Part shown: piece after piece, positions 15,408 to 24,174 of the stretch
How positions within the stretch are numbered: the stretch's first letter is position 1
How the letters are laid out: each line of letters begins with the position of its first letter
NCBI GenBank assembly: GCA_963656085.1
Contig: CAVKHV010000016.1
Coordinates: 1-28,148 of the forward strand
DNA from: CAVALG01 sp963656085
GTDB lineage: Bacteria; Bacillota; Clostridia; Oscillospirales; Acutalibacteraceae
Direction of reading: 5' to 3'
Length of the DNA stretch: 28,148 nt
Program-made: the position numbers and the translations under genes
Notes under the pieces: model-generated
The model's input: only the letters and a program-made list of their open reading frames with translations
Told to the model about the DNA's origin: nothing
Database searches by the model: none

Positions 15408-15604
15408 TGACCCGCCCTGCCGTAAGTTGCCGTTGATAACCTGCGATATAAGCAGGTGGGTGACCGCCGGGCGGCTTTGGGCTTCCTGCTTCCGGTTGGC
15501 ATAAAGCCAATCGGGAGGCCTGCACGCTCACCGTCCGAGCAAAGGACTCCCTATAAAAAAGGTTGTAGGGTTATAAGGCATACATTCGCGTACAGGGCAG
15601 GCCG
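15408..15604 (+). ncRNA. Candidate multi-branched structured RNA
   Basis: About 200 nt with no plausible coding frame fold on the plus strand into a closed structure. The terminal stem is 15408-15419 with 15593-15604, including GCCCTG/CAGGGC. Inside are GCC (15429-15431) with GGC (15577-15579) and ATAA (15436-15439) with TTAT (15571-15574). The junction then holds, almost without gaps: hairpin CCTGC/GCAGG (15440-15456); stem GGTGA/TCACC (15459-15463 with 15528-15532) enclosing hairpins at 15464-15474 and 15489-15517 (12 pairs, two of them G-U); hairpin GTCC/GGAC (15533-15547); and hairpin CCCTAT/GTAGGG (15549-15570). The G-U pairs become A-C on the other strand, which favours plus. It is GC-rich against its surroundings. 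Size recalls 6S or raiA-type RNAs, but I recognise no family and no clear promoter. Confidence 0.5.
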
Positions 15605-15609
15605 TTTAA

Positions 15610-15906
15610 TTATTCTTCTATCTCAAAAGCATCCTGCAATCTTGAAATAAAAGCGTCCGCTATCATATCATACTCATCATCATCGGCAATATCCTCAAAA
15701 GATTCCTCGCCGTCTTCTTCCACAACTTTGAGTATTACAAGTTCGCCGCTGTCATCAAGCAGTTCTTCGGGACTGTCATACACCGGCAGCAGTGCTACAT
15801 ATTTACCTTCGTCTGTTTCTATTCTGTCAAGAACTTCAAAAGAATATTCATTACCCTCATCATCTGTTAAACCGATAATATCGGGATTGTATTCCTCATT
15901 CATCAT
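15610..15906 (-). CDS. DUF1292 (YrzB-type) acidic protein
   Basis: A 98-residue, strongly acidic protein of the DUF1292 family: the core reads IIGLTDDEGNEYSFEVLDRI, then KYVALLPV and the GELVILKVVEEDGEE stretch, ending in FISRLQDAFEIEE. Members are small cytosolic proteins of unknown role, in B. subtilis encoded near ruvX and alaS; that context is absent here. The frame opens at a TTG at 15921, but ATG-ATG at 15906 has TTGGAG nine bases upstream, while the ATG at 15915 would have none in range. It has its own strong promoter at 15942-15970, stands alone between the arginine operon and the candidate RNA, and its stop lies only a few bases from the end of that RNA on the other strand. Confidence 0.85.
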   Translation of the reverse strand: MMNEEYNPDIIGLTDDEGNEYSFEVLDRIETDEGKYVALLPVYDSPEELLDDSGELVILKVVEEDGEESFEDIADDDEYDMIADAFISRLQDAFEIEE

Positions 15907-15941
15907 ACAATTCATCTCCAAACAATAAAATCACCACATCT

Positions 15942-15970
15942 ATTTTACCCAAATATCGCCCGATAGTCAA
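15942..15970 (-). promoter_or_regulatory. Promoter of the DUF1292 gene
   Basis: On the minus strand TTGACT (15965-15970) and TAAAAT (15942-15947) are 17 bases apart, with one mismatch each to consensus. Transcription would start near 15935, leaving about 29 nt before the ATG. Confidence 0.75.
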
Positions 15971-15993
15971 CAGGTAAATACAAAACTTCAAAA

Positions 15994-16026
15994 GACTCCC
16001 TGCATTTCTTGCAGAGAGTCCTTTTT
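15994..16026 (-). terminator. Terminator of the arginine operon
   Basis: On the minus strand GACTCTCTGCA pairs with TGCAGGGAGTC (16010-16020 with 15994-16004) through ten Watson-Crick pairs and one G-U. On the plus strand that pair is a C-A mismatch, so the stem is built for the minus strand. TTTTGAAGTTTTG follows on minus, and TTTTT on plus. It lies about 30 bases after the carB-dapF stop. Confidence 0.8.
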
Positions 16027-16047
16027 GGTATGCCGGTAAAATTAAAT

Positions 16048-19000
16048 TTAATATTCGGTTATTCCTTCGTACACAAGCACCGCGTCACCTGTCAATATCA
16101 CCCGTTCATCGGTGTAATTAACCGTTAAATCGCCGCCTTTTACCTTAACGGTTATATCTTCACCCTTAGGGCATTTTCCGTTAATCACAGCCGCAACAGC
16201 CGCCGCGCAAGCGCCCGTTCCGCAGGCGTATGTTTCACCGTTGCCGCGTTCGTACACTCGCATTTTTATCATATTGGGGCTTACAACGCGTATAAATTCG
16301 GTATTAATACGTTCGGGGAATATCGGGGCGTTTTCAAATTGCGGCCCTATATTTTCTATATCCACCGTATCGGTATTATCGCAAAATACCACGCAATGCG
16401 GATTACCCATATTAACGCAGGTTATATTATAATTTTTACCGCCTATCTTTGTCGGGTAGTCTATCACTTTTTCAGCCTTAATGGTTGTAGGCACTTTTTT
16501 TGCCGCCAATTCCACTGCGCCCATATCAACCGAAACAAGGGTTACCTTGCCGCCGGAGGTATAAACCTTTATGTCTTTAACGCCGCTTGCGGTTTCAATC
16601 TTCATTGTATCCGATGAAACTATACCGTTATCGTAAAGATATTTTGCGGTACAGCGGATGCAGTTGCCCGCCATTTTCCCCTCCGAACCGTCGCCGTTGT
16701 AAATACGCATTCTTGCGTCGGCAATTTCGGAATCTTCAATCAGAACGATACCGAATCCGCCGATACCTTTATGGCGGTCACAAAGGGTTATGCAAAGCGA
16801 TTCGGGGCAGGTTATGGAATTATCGAAATTCTCGATAAAAATGTAGTCGTCCCCTGTTCCCTGCATTTTTGCAAATTTGAGTTTCTGCCGCTCGGTACGC
16901 ATATTGTTTATATCCACAAGTTCGGTGTTATCTTCGCTGTATCTGCTTGCAATTATATCGGCGAGAGCATTGGCGGTATCAAGCGAAGTAAGGCAGGGGA
17001 TTGACAATTGCAGAGCGCGGCGATGGAGGGCAATATAATCGTCAACGGTAGAATCCAACAATGCGCCCGTATAAATAACATAATTTATATTACCGTTTTC
17101 AAGCAGTTTAAACGCATTATCGCTTTCGCGTATCCCCGCAATTTCGGTAACCGATATTCCGAGATTTTTTATTGCCTGTGCCGTTTCCCTTGTTGCGTAA
17201 AGTTTAAATCCCAAATCGTCAAACTTTTTGGAAAGTGCAACAGCCTCCTGCAAATCGTGAGAATCAACACTTATTAAAATTCCCGTTTCACCGTCGGAAA
17301 ATGCGGAGCGGCACTTCATACCTGCGGCGGTCAAGCCCTTGAATAATGCTTCTTTAAGATTTTTACCTATACCCAAAACTTCACCCGTTGATTTCATTTC
17401 GGGGCCGAGATATGAGTTTACATCGCTTAGTTTTTCAAACGAAAACACGGGAACTTTAACCGCAAAATACGGCGGCGTTTTGTGCAATCCCGTTCCGCAG
17501 CCCAGCTCTTTAAGGGTGCTGCCCGTCATAACGCGCGCGGCTATATCTACCATAGGCACGCCCGTAACCTTACTTATATACGGCACTGTTCGTGAAGCAC
17601 GCGGGTTTACCTCAATAACATAAAGGTCATTTTCGTAAATCAAATACTGGATATTAACAAGTCCGCGCGTACCGAGGGCAAGCGCTAATTTACGCGAGCA
17701 GTCTGCAATTTTTTCCATCATTTTATCGTTAATATTATACGGCGGATAAACCGCGATAGAGTCTCCGCTGTGAACGCCTGCACGCTCAATATGCTGCATA
17801 ACGCCGGGTATAAGCACATCCGTACCGTCCGAAATTACATCAACCTCCAATTCCTTGCCTGCCATATATTTATCCACAAGTACAGGGTTGTCAATCCCGC
17901 CCGAAAGGATTTTATCCATATACATTTTTACTTCGTCGGCATTATGTACAATTTTCATATTCTGTCCGCCGATTACATAAGACGGGCGCAAAAGCACAGG
18001 ATAACCGAGAGTTCCGGCAGCCTGCAACGCCTCGTCCGCAGTGTTTATACCGAACCCCTTGGGGCGATTTATTGAGAACTTTTCAAGCAGTTTATCAAAG
18101 CGTTCCCTATCCTCGGCTAAATCTATTCCCTCTGCCGAAGTGCCTAAAATGGTAATGCCTTTATCATTTAAAAACTCGGTAAGTTTAATAGCGGTCTGAC
18201 CGCCGAAAGCTACCACAACGCCAACCGGCTTTTCAACCTTAATAATATTCATTACATCTTCTTCGCAAAGCGGCTCAAAATAAAGGCGATCGGCGGTGTC
18301 ATAATCGGTCGACACGGTTTCGGGATTATTGTTTACTATAACAACATCATAGCCTAACTCTTTAAGCGTCCACACGCAATGTACCGAGGAATAGTCAAAC
18401 TCTATCCCCTGCCCTATCCTTATAGGTCCTGAACCCAATACCATAATTACGGGTTTACCCGAACGCTTGAACGCGCGCGACTCGCATTCTGTACCGTAGG
18501 ACGAATAAAAATACGGCGTTTCAGCGTCAAATTCCGCGCCGCAGGTATCAACCATTTTATAGGCGGCATTGGCGGCAGGCGGTAAATCGCAACCCGAAAG
18601 CATTTTAAGGGCGTTATCCGTATACCCCAACTTTTTGCCTTTTAAATAAAGTTCTTGCGTTAGGTTTCCCTTAATTTCTTTTTCATATTTCGCAAGATTT
18701 TGAAGTTTATAAAGGAAAAAGTTATCTATGCGTGTAATATTATGTATATCATCAACCGAAATTCCGCTTTTAAGGGCTTCAAAAACCGTAAACAGGCGGC
18801 GGTCATCGGTATTTTTAAGACGCTCTTTTACATTTTCTTCGGAAATCGGGGCGGCGTTAAGGGTGTCAAGGGATATCTCCGCCCCCCTGACCGCTTTCAT
18901 AATTCCCTCCTCAAAACTGCTGCCTATCGCCATAACTTCGCCCGTTGCTTTCATCTGTGTGCCCAAAGTCCGGGGTGAGCCTGCAAATTTATCAAACGGC

Positions 19001-20079
19001 CATTTGGGAAGTTTGACTACCACATAATCAAGGGCAGGTTCAAAGCAAGCACAGGTTTTGCCGGTAATATCATTAGTGATTTCATCAAGCGTATAACCGA
19101 GGGCGATTTTGACGGTGGTTTTGGCAATCGGATAACCCGTTGCTTTGGAAGCAAGCGCAGACGACCGCGAAACACGGGGATTAACCTCAATTACCGCATA
19201 CTCAAAACTGTCGGGTGAGAGTGCAAACTGGCAGTTGCAGCCGCCCACAATACCGAGGGCGGAAATTATATTAAGCGCCGCACTGCGCAGCATCTGATAT
19301 TCTTTATCCGACAAAGTAAGCGCAGGGGCAACAACTATACTGTCCCCCGTATGCACGCCGACGGGGTCGAAGTTTTCCATACTGCAAACGGCAATAACAT
19401 TGCCGGCGCCGTCACGCATAGTTTCAAACTCAATCTCTTTCCAGCCGAATATGTACTTTTCAACAAGTATTTGGGTTATCGGGGACGCGTCAAGACCCGT
19501 TTTTGCGATTATGGCGAGTTCTTCACTGTTACAGGCTACTCCGCCGCCTGCTCCGCCGAGTGTAAATGCAGGGCGGACTATAACCGGATAGCCGATTTTT
19601 TCGGCGATTTTAAGCGCGGTTTCAACATCATTGGCAATATCGGACGGAATTGTCGGCTCACCTATCGATTCCATTGTTTCTTTAAAAAGTTGCCTGTCCT
19701 CCGCCTTGTCTATTGCGTCTGCGTTTGTGCCGATAAGACGGACATTGTTTTCTTCAAGAAAACCGTCTTTTTGCAGCTGCATAGCAATAGTAAGCCCTGT
19801 CTGACCTCCGAGCGAGGCAAGCAAACTGTCGGGCTTTTCTTTTAAAATAATGCGTTTAACCGTTTCTTCCGTAAGCGGTTCAAGGTATATTTCATCGGCA
19901 AGGGCTTTATCTGTCATTATTGTAGCAGGGTTTGAGTTTACAAGCACAACATTTACGCCCGCCTCTTTAAGCACACGGCACGCCTGCGCGCCTGCATAGT
20001 CAAACTCCGCAGCCTGCCCGATTACTATAGGACCCGAACCTATTACCATTACTTTTTTTATGGATTTATCAAGCGGCAT
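16048..20079 (-). CDS. carB: Fusion: carbamoyl-phosphate synthase large subunit + diaminopimelate epimerase domain
   Basis: A 1343-residue fusion. Residues 1 to about 1059 form a complete CarB: two ATP-grasp halves, each starting with a GSGPI(V/R)IGQ loop (near residues 13 and 550), ENFDPVGVHTGDS, VIEVNPR(V/A)SR twice, and the C-terminal MGS-like regulatory domain. This makes carbamoyl phosphate with CarA. From Met1060 the frame continues into a full DapF fold (284 residues): KMQGTGDDYIF, CDRHKGIGGFG, YNGDGSEGKMAGNCIRC, NMGNPHCV, NTEFI and ERGNGETYACGTGACA. DapF converts LL- to meso-diaminopimelate for lysine and peptidoglycan. Cys1286 matches the second catalytic cysteine; the first is Ala1137, with a new Cys1140. 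The start ATG abuts the carA stop and has a perfect GGAGG. No stop, frameshift or ribosome site separates the domains; normal CarB is about 1070 residues. Confidence 0.93.
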   Translation of the reverse strand: MPLDKSIKKVMVIGSGPIVIGQAAEFDYAGAQACRVLKEAGVNVVLVNSNPATIMTDKALADEIYLEPLTEETVKRIILKEKPDSLLASLGGQTGLTIAMQLQKDGFLEENNVRLIGTNADAIDKAEDRQLFKETMESIGEPTIPSDIANDVETALKIAEKIGYPVIVRPAFTLGGAGGGVACNSEELAIIAKTGLDASPITQILVEKYIFGWKEIEFETMRDGAGNVIAVCSMENFDPVGVHTGDSIVVAPALTLSDKEYQMLRSAALNIISALGIVGGCNCQFALSPDSFEYAVIEVNPRVSRSSALASKATGYPIAKTTVKIALGYTLDEITNDITGKTCACFEPALDYVVVKLPKWPFDKFAGSPRTLGTQMKATGEVMAIGSSFEEGIMKAVRGAEISLDTLNAAPISEENVKERLKNTDDRRLFTVFEALKSGISVDDIHNITRIDNFFLYKLQNLAKYEKEIKGNLTQELYLKGKKLGYTDNALKMLSGCDLPPAANAAYKMVDTCGAEFDAETPYFYSSYGTECESRAFKRSGKPVIMVLGSGPIRIGQGIEFDYSSVHCVWTLKELGYDVVIVNNNPETVSTDYDTADRLYFEPLCEEDVMNIIKVEKPVGVVVAFGGQTAIKLTEFLNDKGITILGTSAEGIDLAEDRERFDKLLEKFSINRPKGFGINTADEALQAAGTLGYPVLLRPSYVIGGQNMKIVHNADEVKMYMDKILSGGIDNPVLVDKYMAGKELEVDVISDGTDVLIPGVMQHIERAGVHSGDSIAVYPPYNINDKMMEKIADCSRKLALALGTRGLVNIQYLIYENDLYVIEVNPRASRTVPYISKVTGVPMVDIAARVMTGSTLKELGCGTGLHKTPPYFAVKVPVFSFEKLSDVNSYLGPEMKSTGEVLGIGKNLKEALFKGLTAAGMKCRSAFSDGETGILISVDSHDLQEAVALSKKFDDLGFKLYATRETAQAIKNLGISVTEIAGIRESDNAFKLLENGNINYVIYTGALLDSTVDDYIALHRRALQLSIPCLTSLDTANALADIIASRYSEDNTELVDINNMRTERQKLKFAKMQGTGDDYIFIENFDNSITCPESLCITLCDRHKGIGGFGIVLIEDSEIADARMRIYNGDGSEGKMAGNCIRCTAKYLYDNGIVSSDTMKIETASGVKDIKVYTSGGKVTLVSVDMGAVELAAKKVPTTIKAEKVIDYPTKIGGKNYNITCVNMGNPHCVVFCDNTDTVDIENIGPQFENAPIFPERINTEFIRVVSPNMIKMRVYERGNGETYACGTGACAAAVAAVINGKCPKGEDITVKVKGGDLTVNYTDERVILTGDAVLVYEGITEY

Positions 20080-21132
20080 TTACTTTTCCTCCGTTAGTTT
20101 TAAAAAGCGGTCAAATAAAAATTCCGTATCGTGCGGACCCGAACACGCCTCGGGGTGAAACTGCACCGAAAACGCCTTTAATTCGGGGTAATCAATACCC
20201 TCGCAAGTTTGGTCATTGGCGTTTATAAAACTGATTTTGCCGTTTTTAACACTTTCACCCACCACGGCATACCCGTGGTTTTGGCTTGTTATATAAGTGC
20301 GTTTTCCGTCCGTTTCTTTCACGGGTTGATTCACTCCGCGGTGACCGTATTTCATTTTTTCGGTTTGCGCACCTGCAGCAAGCGCCATCAACTGATGCCC
20401 GAGGCAGATGCCGAAAATGGGAACTTTACCCATAAGTTTTTTAATCTGGGCTATCTCGTACGGGTTATCGGTAGGGTCGCCGGGGCCGTTTGAAAGCATT
20501 ACCCCGTCGGGGCAAAGCAATAATACATCTTCGGCAGATGTATCGGCAGGTACGGCGGTAACTGTGCAATCCCGTTTTACAAGCTCCCTTATAATATTCT
20601 TTTTTGCGCCGTAATCAATTAAAACGATTTTATGTTTGCCCGACGGATTGAATATTTCTCTTTCCTTGCAGGTTACGGATCTGACCGCACCCGTTATCCG
20701 GTAGTTTTTAATATCGGATAAATCCTGCGGTACGGAATTAAGCACGGCGGCATTCATAACTCCGCTTTCGCGAATGATTTTAGTAATTGCCCTTGTATCA
20801 ATTCCGCAAATTCCGGGTATTCCCTTTTCTTTAAGAAAAGCATCTAATGTTTCCGCACAGCGAAAATTAGACGGGATTTCACATACTTCACGCACTACAT
20901 ACGCTTTTAAAGCACACTTCCCCTCAAAATCCTCGGGAATTATTCCGTAATTACCGATAAGCGGAAAAGTTTGCAACACAATCTGTCCGCAATAACTCTC
21001 ATCGGTAATAGTTTCAATATATCCGCACATTCCCGTTGTAAAAACAAGTTCGCCTGTCGTTTCGGTATCTGCGCCGAAAGCAGTTCCCTCAAAGACAGTT
21101 CCATCCTCTAAAACCAAATATTTTTTGCTCAT
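20080..21132 (-). CDS. carA: Carbamoyl-phosphate synthase small subunit
   Basis: A 350-residue glutamine amidotransferase subunit that supplies ammonia to CarB. The N-terminal CarA domain contains DGTVFEGTAFGA and FTTGMCGYIETITDESY. The C-terminal class I amidotransferase carries the nucleophile Cys243 in GICLGHQ and the HPE pair in VQFHPEACSGPHD. An upstream TTG at 21156 would lie inside argF without a ribosome site, while the ATG at 21132 starts four bases after the argF stop and gives the normal MSKKYLVLEDG start. Its ribosome site (TGGGTTGA) is weak, so coupling to argF translation is likely. Its stop directly abuts the carB start. Confidence 0.96.
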   Translation of the reverse strand: MSKKYLVLEDGTVFEGTAFGADTETTGELVFTTGMCGYIETITDESYCGQIVLQTFPLIGNYGIIPEDFEGKCALKAYVVREVCEIPSNFRCAETLDAFLKEKGIPGICGIDTRAITKIIRESGVMNAAVLNSVPQDLSDIKNYRITGAVRSVTCKEREIFNPSGKHKIVLIDYGAKKNIIRELVKRDCTVTAVPADTSAEDVLLLCPDGVMLSNGPGDPTDNPYEIAQIKKLMGKVPIFGICLGHQLMALAAGAQTEKMKYGHRGVNQPVKETDGKRTYITSQNHGYAVVGESVKNGKISFINANDQTCEGIDYPELKAFSVQFHPEACSGPHDTEFLFDRFLKLTEEK

Positions 21133-21136
21133 AAAA

Positions 21137-22123
21137 TCAACCCAATGTTGCCGCAATAACGGCTTTTATAGTATGCATACGGTTTTCAGCCTCGTCAAAA
21201 ACTATTGATTGCGGCGACTCAAACACTTCGTCCGTGACTTCAAAAGCGTCAAGCCCGAACCGTTCGCCCATTTCTTTTCCTACTTTTGTTTTATGGTCGT
21301 GATATGCAGGCAGGCAGTGCATAAACACGGCATTTTCGCCTGCGGCATCCATTATTTTTTTATTAACCTGATATGTAAGCAGCGCATTAATGCGTTCTTC
21401 CCAAACTTCGGCAGGTTCGCCCATAGATACCCAAACATCGGTATAAATGACATCTGCGCCGCTTGCAGCCTTAACAGGGTCGGTTTCAAACCGTATTTTT
21501 GCGCCGCTTTGCTCTGCAATTTTTAAACACTCGTCTTGCAGTTCCTTATTCGGGAAATACCCCTCCGGTGCGGCGGCGGTAAAATTAACGCCCATTTTGG
21601 CGCAGCCGACCATAAGTGAATTGCCCATATTATAACGGGCGTCGCCCATATAAACCAAGTTGATACCTTTAAGACAGCCGAAATGCTCTTTGATTGTTAA
21701 AAAATCCGCTAATATCTGCGTGGGGTGAAATTCATTGGTAAGCCCGTTCCAAACAGGCACGCCTGCGTATTTTGCAAGTTCCTCAACAATTTCCTGCCCG
21801 TAACCGCGGTATTCGATACCGTCAAACATTCGCCCGAGCACGCGCGCCGTATCGGCGATGCTTTCCTTTACGCCTATCTGCGAACCGGAAGGGTCAAGAT
21901 ATGTAACGCCTGCCCCCAGGTCGCGTGCCGCCACCTCAAAACTGCAGCGCGTTCTTGTGCTTGTTTTTTCAAATATTAAGGCAATGTTTTTACCCTCGCA
22001 AAGACGGTGCGGTATTCCGTTTTTCTTTTTATTTTTCAGTTCGGCGGCAAGCTGCAACAAGCCGTCTATTTCCTCCGCCGAAAAATCAAGCAACTTTAGA
22101 AAATTTTTCCCTTTTAAATTCAT
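21137..22123 (-). CDS. argF: Ornithine carbamoyltransferase
   Basis: A 328-residue transferase that joins ornithine and carbamoyl phosphate to give citrulline. The carbamoyl-phosphate loop STRTRCSFEVAARDLG is present, with HPTQ(I)LADFLT, the ornithine-side DVWVSMGE and the MHCLPAYHD catalytic cysteine loop. These mark OTCase rather than aspartate or putrescine transferases. The frame opens at an ATG at 22144 within argD, but the ATG at 22123 follows AGGTG, which overlaps the argD stop, and gives the usual MNLKGKNFLKLLDF start. The catabolic form (arcB) is unlikely because the gene sits inside the biosynthetic cluster, upstream of carAB. Confidence 0.96.
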   Translation of the reverse strand: MNLKGKNFLKLLDFSAEEIDGLLQLAAELKNKKKNGIPHRLCEGKNIALIFEKTSTRTRCSFEVAARDLGAGVTYLDPSGSQIGVKESIADTARVLGRMFDGIEYRGYGQEIVEELAKYAGVPVWNGLTNEFHPTQILADFLTIKEHFGCLKGINLVYMGDARYNMGNSLMVGCAKMGVNFTAAAPEGYFPNKELQDECLKIAEQSGAKIRFETDPVKAASGADVIYTDVWVSMGEPAEVWEERINALLTYQVNKKIMDAAGENAVFMHCLPAYHDHKTKVGKEMGERFGLDAFEVTDEVFESPQSIVFDEAENRMHTIKAVIAATLG

Positions 22124-22128
22124 TTTCT

Positions 22129-23295
22129 TTACACCTCGCAACATTTTATAAGTATATTTACGGCTTCAGTAAGCAGGTCATCGGGAATATTAAGGGCAGG
22201 CAAAAGCCTTATCTTGTTTTTAGCCTTTATAACCAAAACGCCATTCTCCATACATTTCTTTATAACTTCGGCGGCGGGCTTTTCGGTTTCGACGCCTATC
22301 ATAAGCCCAAGTCCGGAAACGGACTTAACGCCGGAAGCACCCTTCAGGGCGGTGTTGATATATTCCGCTTTATGCTTTACGCCGTTTAAAAGTTCGCTGT
22401 CGATCCTGTTTATAATATTAAGCGCGCCTGCGCAGCAAACAGGGTTGCCGCCGAATGTTGATCCGTGGTCAGACGGTGAAAAAACATCTTTAACCTTTTC
22501 GCCGAGCATTGTCGCCCCGATAGGCAATCCTCCGCCGAGCCCTTTTGCGGTAGTAACAATATCAGGGATGATTCCGTAATTCATATAGGCATACAGTTCC
22601 CCTGTTCTGCCGTTGCCCGTTTGCACTTCGTCAACAATAAGCAGAATATCGTTTTCTTTTGCAATATCCGCCGCCGAAGTTACAAACTCCTTGCTAAGCG
22701 GCACAACGCCGCCTTCACCCTGAACACATTCTATCATTATTGCGGCGACATTACCGCCCGACACGGCTTTTTTAAGCATCTCGATATTATTTGCCTCGGT
22801 ATAAATAAACCCGTCGGTAAGCGGCAAAAAATCTTTATGAAAAACATCCTGTCCCGTAGCCGCAAGGGTGGTGACGGTTCTGCCGTGAAAGCTGTTTACA
22901 AGGGTTATTATATTAAAGCAGTCTGCACCTTTCTTTTCGGCTGCGTATTTTCGCGCCGCTTTGATAGCACATTCATTTGCCTCTGCACCCGAATTTGAGA
23001 AAAAAACCTTTTTAAGTCCGGTACGTTTGCACAGAACCTCTGCAAGTTCGGCACACGGGGCGGTGTAATACAGGTTTGATGTGTGCTGAATTTTACAGAG
23101 TTGTTTATTAACTGCGCTCAACCATTCATCGTCAGCCGCGCCGAAGGTATTAACCGCAATGCCTGTTGCAAGGTCAATATAATCCTTACCGTTCTCGTCA
23201 GTTAAGACAGAGCCTTTACCCCTTGTTATAACTACCGGAAAACGCGCATAGGTATTTGCAATATAATTTTTATCGGATTCTTTAACGTTTATCAT
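22129..23295 (-). CDS. argD: Acetylornithine aminotransferase
   Basis: A 388-residue class III PLP-dependent aminotransferase that makes N-acetylornithine from the semialdehyde and glutamate. Key segments are SNSGAEANE (phosphate binding), FHGRT, VDEVQTGNGRTG and TTAKGLGGGLPIGA, with the PLP lysine at Lys251, then STFGGNPVCCAGAL. The frame begins at a GTG at 23304, but the ATG at 23295 has AGGTG in range and is preferred; it overlaps argB by 14 bases. Enzymes of this type may also act in lysine biosynthesis as DapC, which is interesting beside a DapF domain but unproven. Confidence 0.95.
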   Translation of the reverse strand: MINVKESDKNYIANTYARFPVVITRGKGSVLTDENGKDYIDLATGIAVNTFGAADDEWLSAVNKQLCKIQHTSNLYYTAPCAELAEVLCKRTGLKKVFFSNSGAEANECAIKAARKYAAEKKGADCFNIITLVNSFHGRTVTTLAATGQDVFHKDFLPLTDGFIYTEANNIEMLKKAVSGGNVAAIMIECVQGEGGVVPLSKEFVTSAADIAKENDILLIVDEVQTGNGRTGELYAYMNYGIIPDIVTTAKGLGGGLPIGATMLGEKVKDVFSPSDHGSTFGGNPVCCAGALNIINRIDSELLNGVKHKAEYINTALKGASGVKSVSGLGLMIGVETEKPAAEVIKKCMENGVLVIKAKNKIRLLPALNIPDDLLTEAVNILIKCCEV

Positions 23296-24160
23296 CTTTT
23301 TCACCTGTTACCATAGTGCCTGCACCCTCATCCGTCAAAGTTTCTATAAGCAGGGAGTGAGGTACACGACCGTCCATTATAATAACTTTATTTACACCGT
23401 AATGTATCGCTTCAATGCAACATTCGACCTTGGGAACCATTCCGCCCGAAATTGTACCGTCACCGAACAATTGCACCGCTTCTTCGATATTAAGGCACGG
23501 AATAAGCGAATCTGGGTTGTCCTTATCCTTAAGTATACCTGCAATATCGGTCATTAATATAAGTCTCTCCGCACCCATCGCGCCTGCTATGTAAGCGGCG
23601 GCGGTGTCGGCATTTATGTTATAAACATTACCGTCCATATCGCAGCCCACCGTAGAAACCACGGGGATATAATCATATTTTAGCAAATCAAAAATCGGCT
23701 GTACATTCACTTTTGTTATTTTACCGACAAAACCGAGGCGTTCATCTTTCGGGCACGCCTCAATCATATGTCCGTCCATACCCGAAACACCCATCGCCTT
23801 GCCGCCGTTTATCTGCAACAGATTAACAAGCCCCTTGTTGATCTTACCCGCAAGCACCATTTGAACAATCTCGGAAGTCTCTTTATCGGTCACGCGAAGT
23901 CCGTCCACAAAGACTGACTCTTTACCTATTTTTTTAAGCATTTCGGTTATTTCGGGTCCGCCGCCGTGTACCAAAACAACCTTTACCCCGATAAGGGACA
24001 AGAGCACGATATCCTCCATTACCTGTTGCTTTAATTCTTCGTTTACCATTGCGTTGCCGCCGTATTTTATAACAACGGTTTTGCCGTAATATTTTTGTAT
24101 GTAGGGCAACGCCTGAGTAAGAACCTCGGCGCGCTGCGCGTTCGTTATATTTACCGACAT
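23282..24160 (-). CDS. argB: Acetylglutamate kinase
   Basis: A 292-residue amino-acid kinase that phosphorylates N-acetylglutamate. The phosphate-binding VVIKYGGNAM, LVHGGGPEI and INADTAAAYIAGAMGAERLILMTD (in two parts) mark the family, and the N-terminal helix before the kinase core resembles the arginine-inhibited hexameric type. The frame opens at a TTG at 24178; the ATG at 24160, with GGGGAT at a good spacing and 14 bases after the argJ stop, is the more likely start. It lies third in the operon, in pathway order with argC and argJ. Confidence 0.95.
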   Translation of the reverse strand: MSVNITNAQRAEVLTQALPYIQKYYGKTVVIKYGGNAMVNEELKQQVMEDIVLLSLIGVKVVLVHGGGPEITEMLKKIGKESVFVDGLRVTDKETSEIVQMVLAGKINKGLVNLLQINGGKAMGVSGMDGHMIEACPKDERLGFVGKITKVNVQPIFDLLKYDYIPVVSTVGCDMDGNVYNINADTAAAYIAGAMGAERLILMTDIAGILKDKDNPDSLIPCLNIEEAVQLFGDGTISGGMVPKVECCIEAIHYGVNKVIIMDGRVPHSLLIETLTDEGAGTMVTGEKDDKR

Positions 24161-24174
24161 ATTTTCATCCCCGT

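Noticed and set aside
15408..15604. T-box, 6S or SRP RNA assignment for the structured region
   Set aside because: AGGTGGGTGACCGC resembles the T-box AGGGTGGNACCGCG only loosely and no plus-strand gene follows. 6S RNAs are rod-like rather than multi-branched. The SRP tetraloop motif is absent on both strands.
16903..16930. Independent start of dapF inside carB
   Set aside because: The bases before the ATG at 16902 contain no convincing ribosome site, and the frame is continuous from carB.
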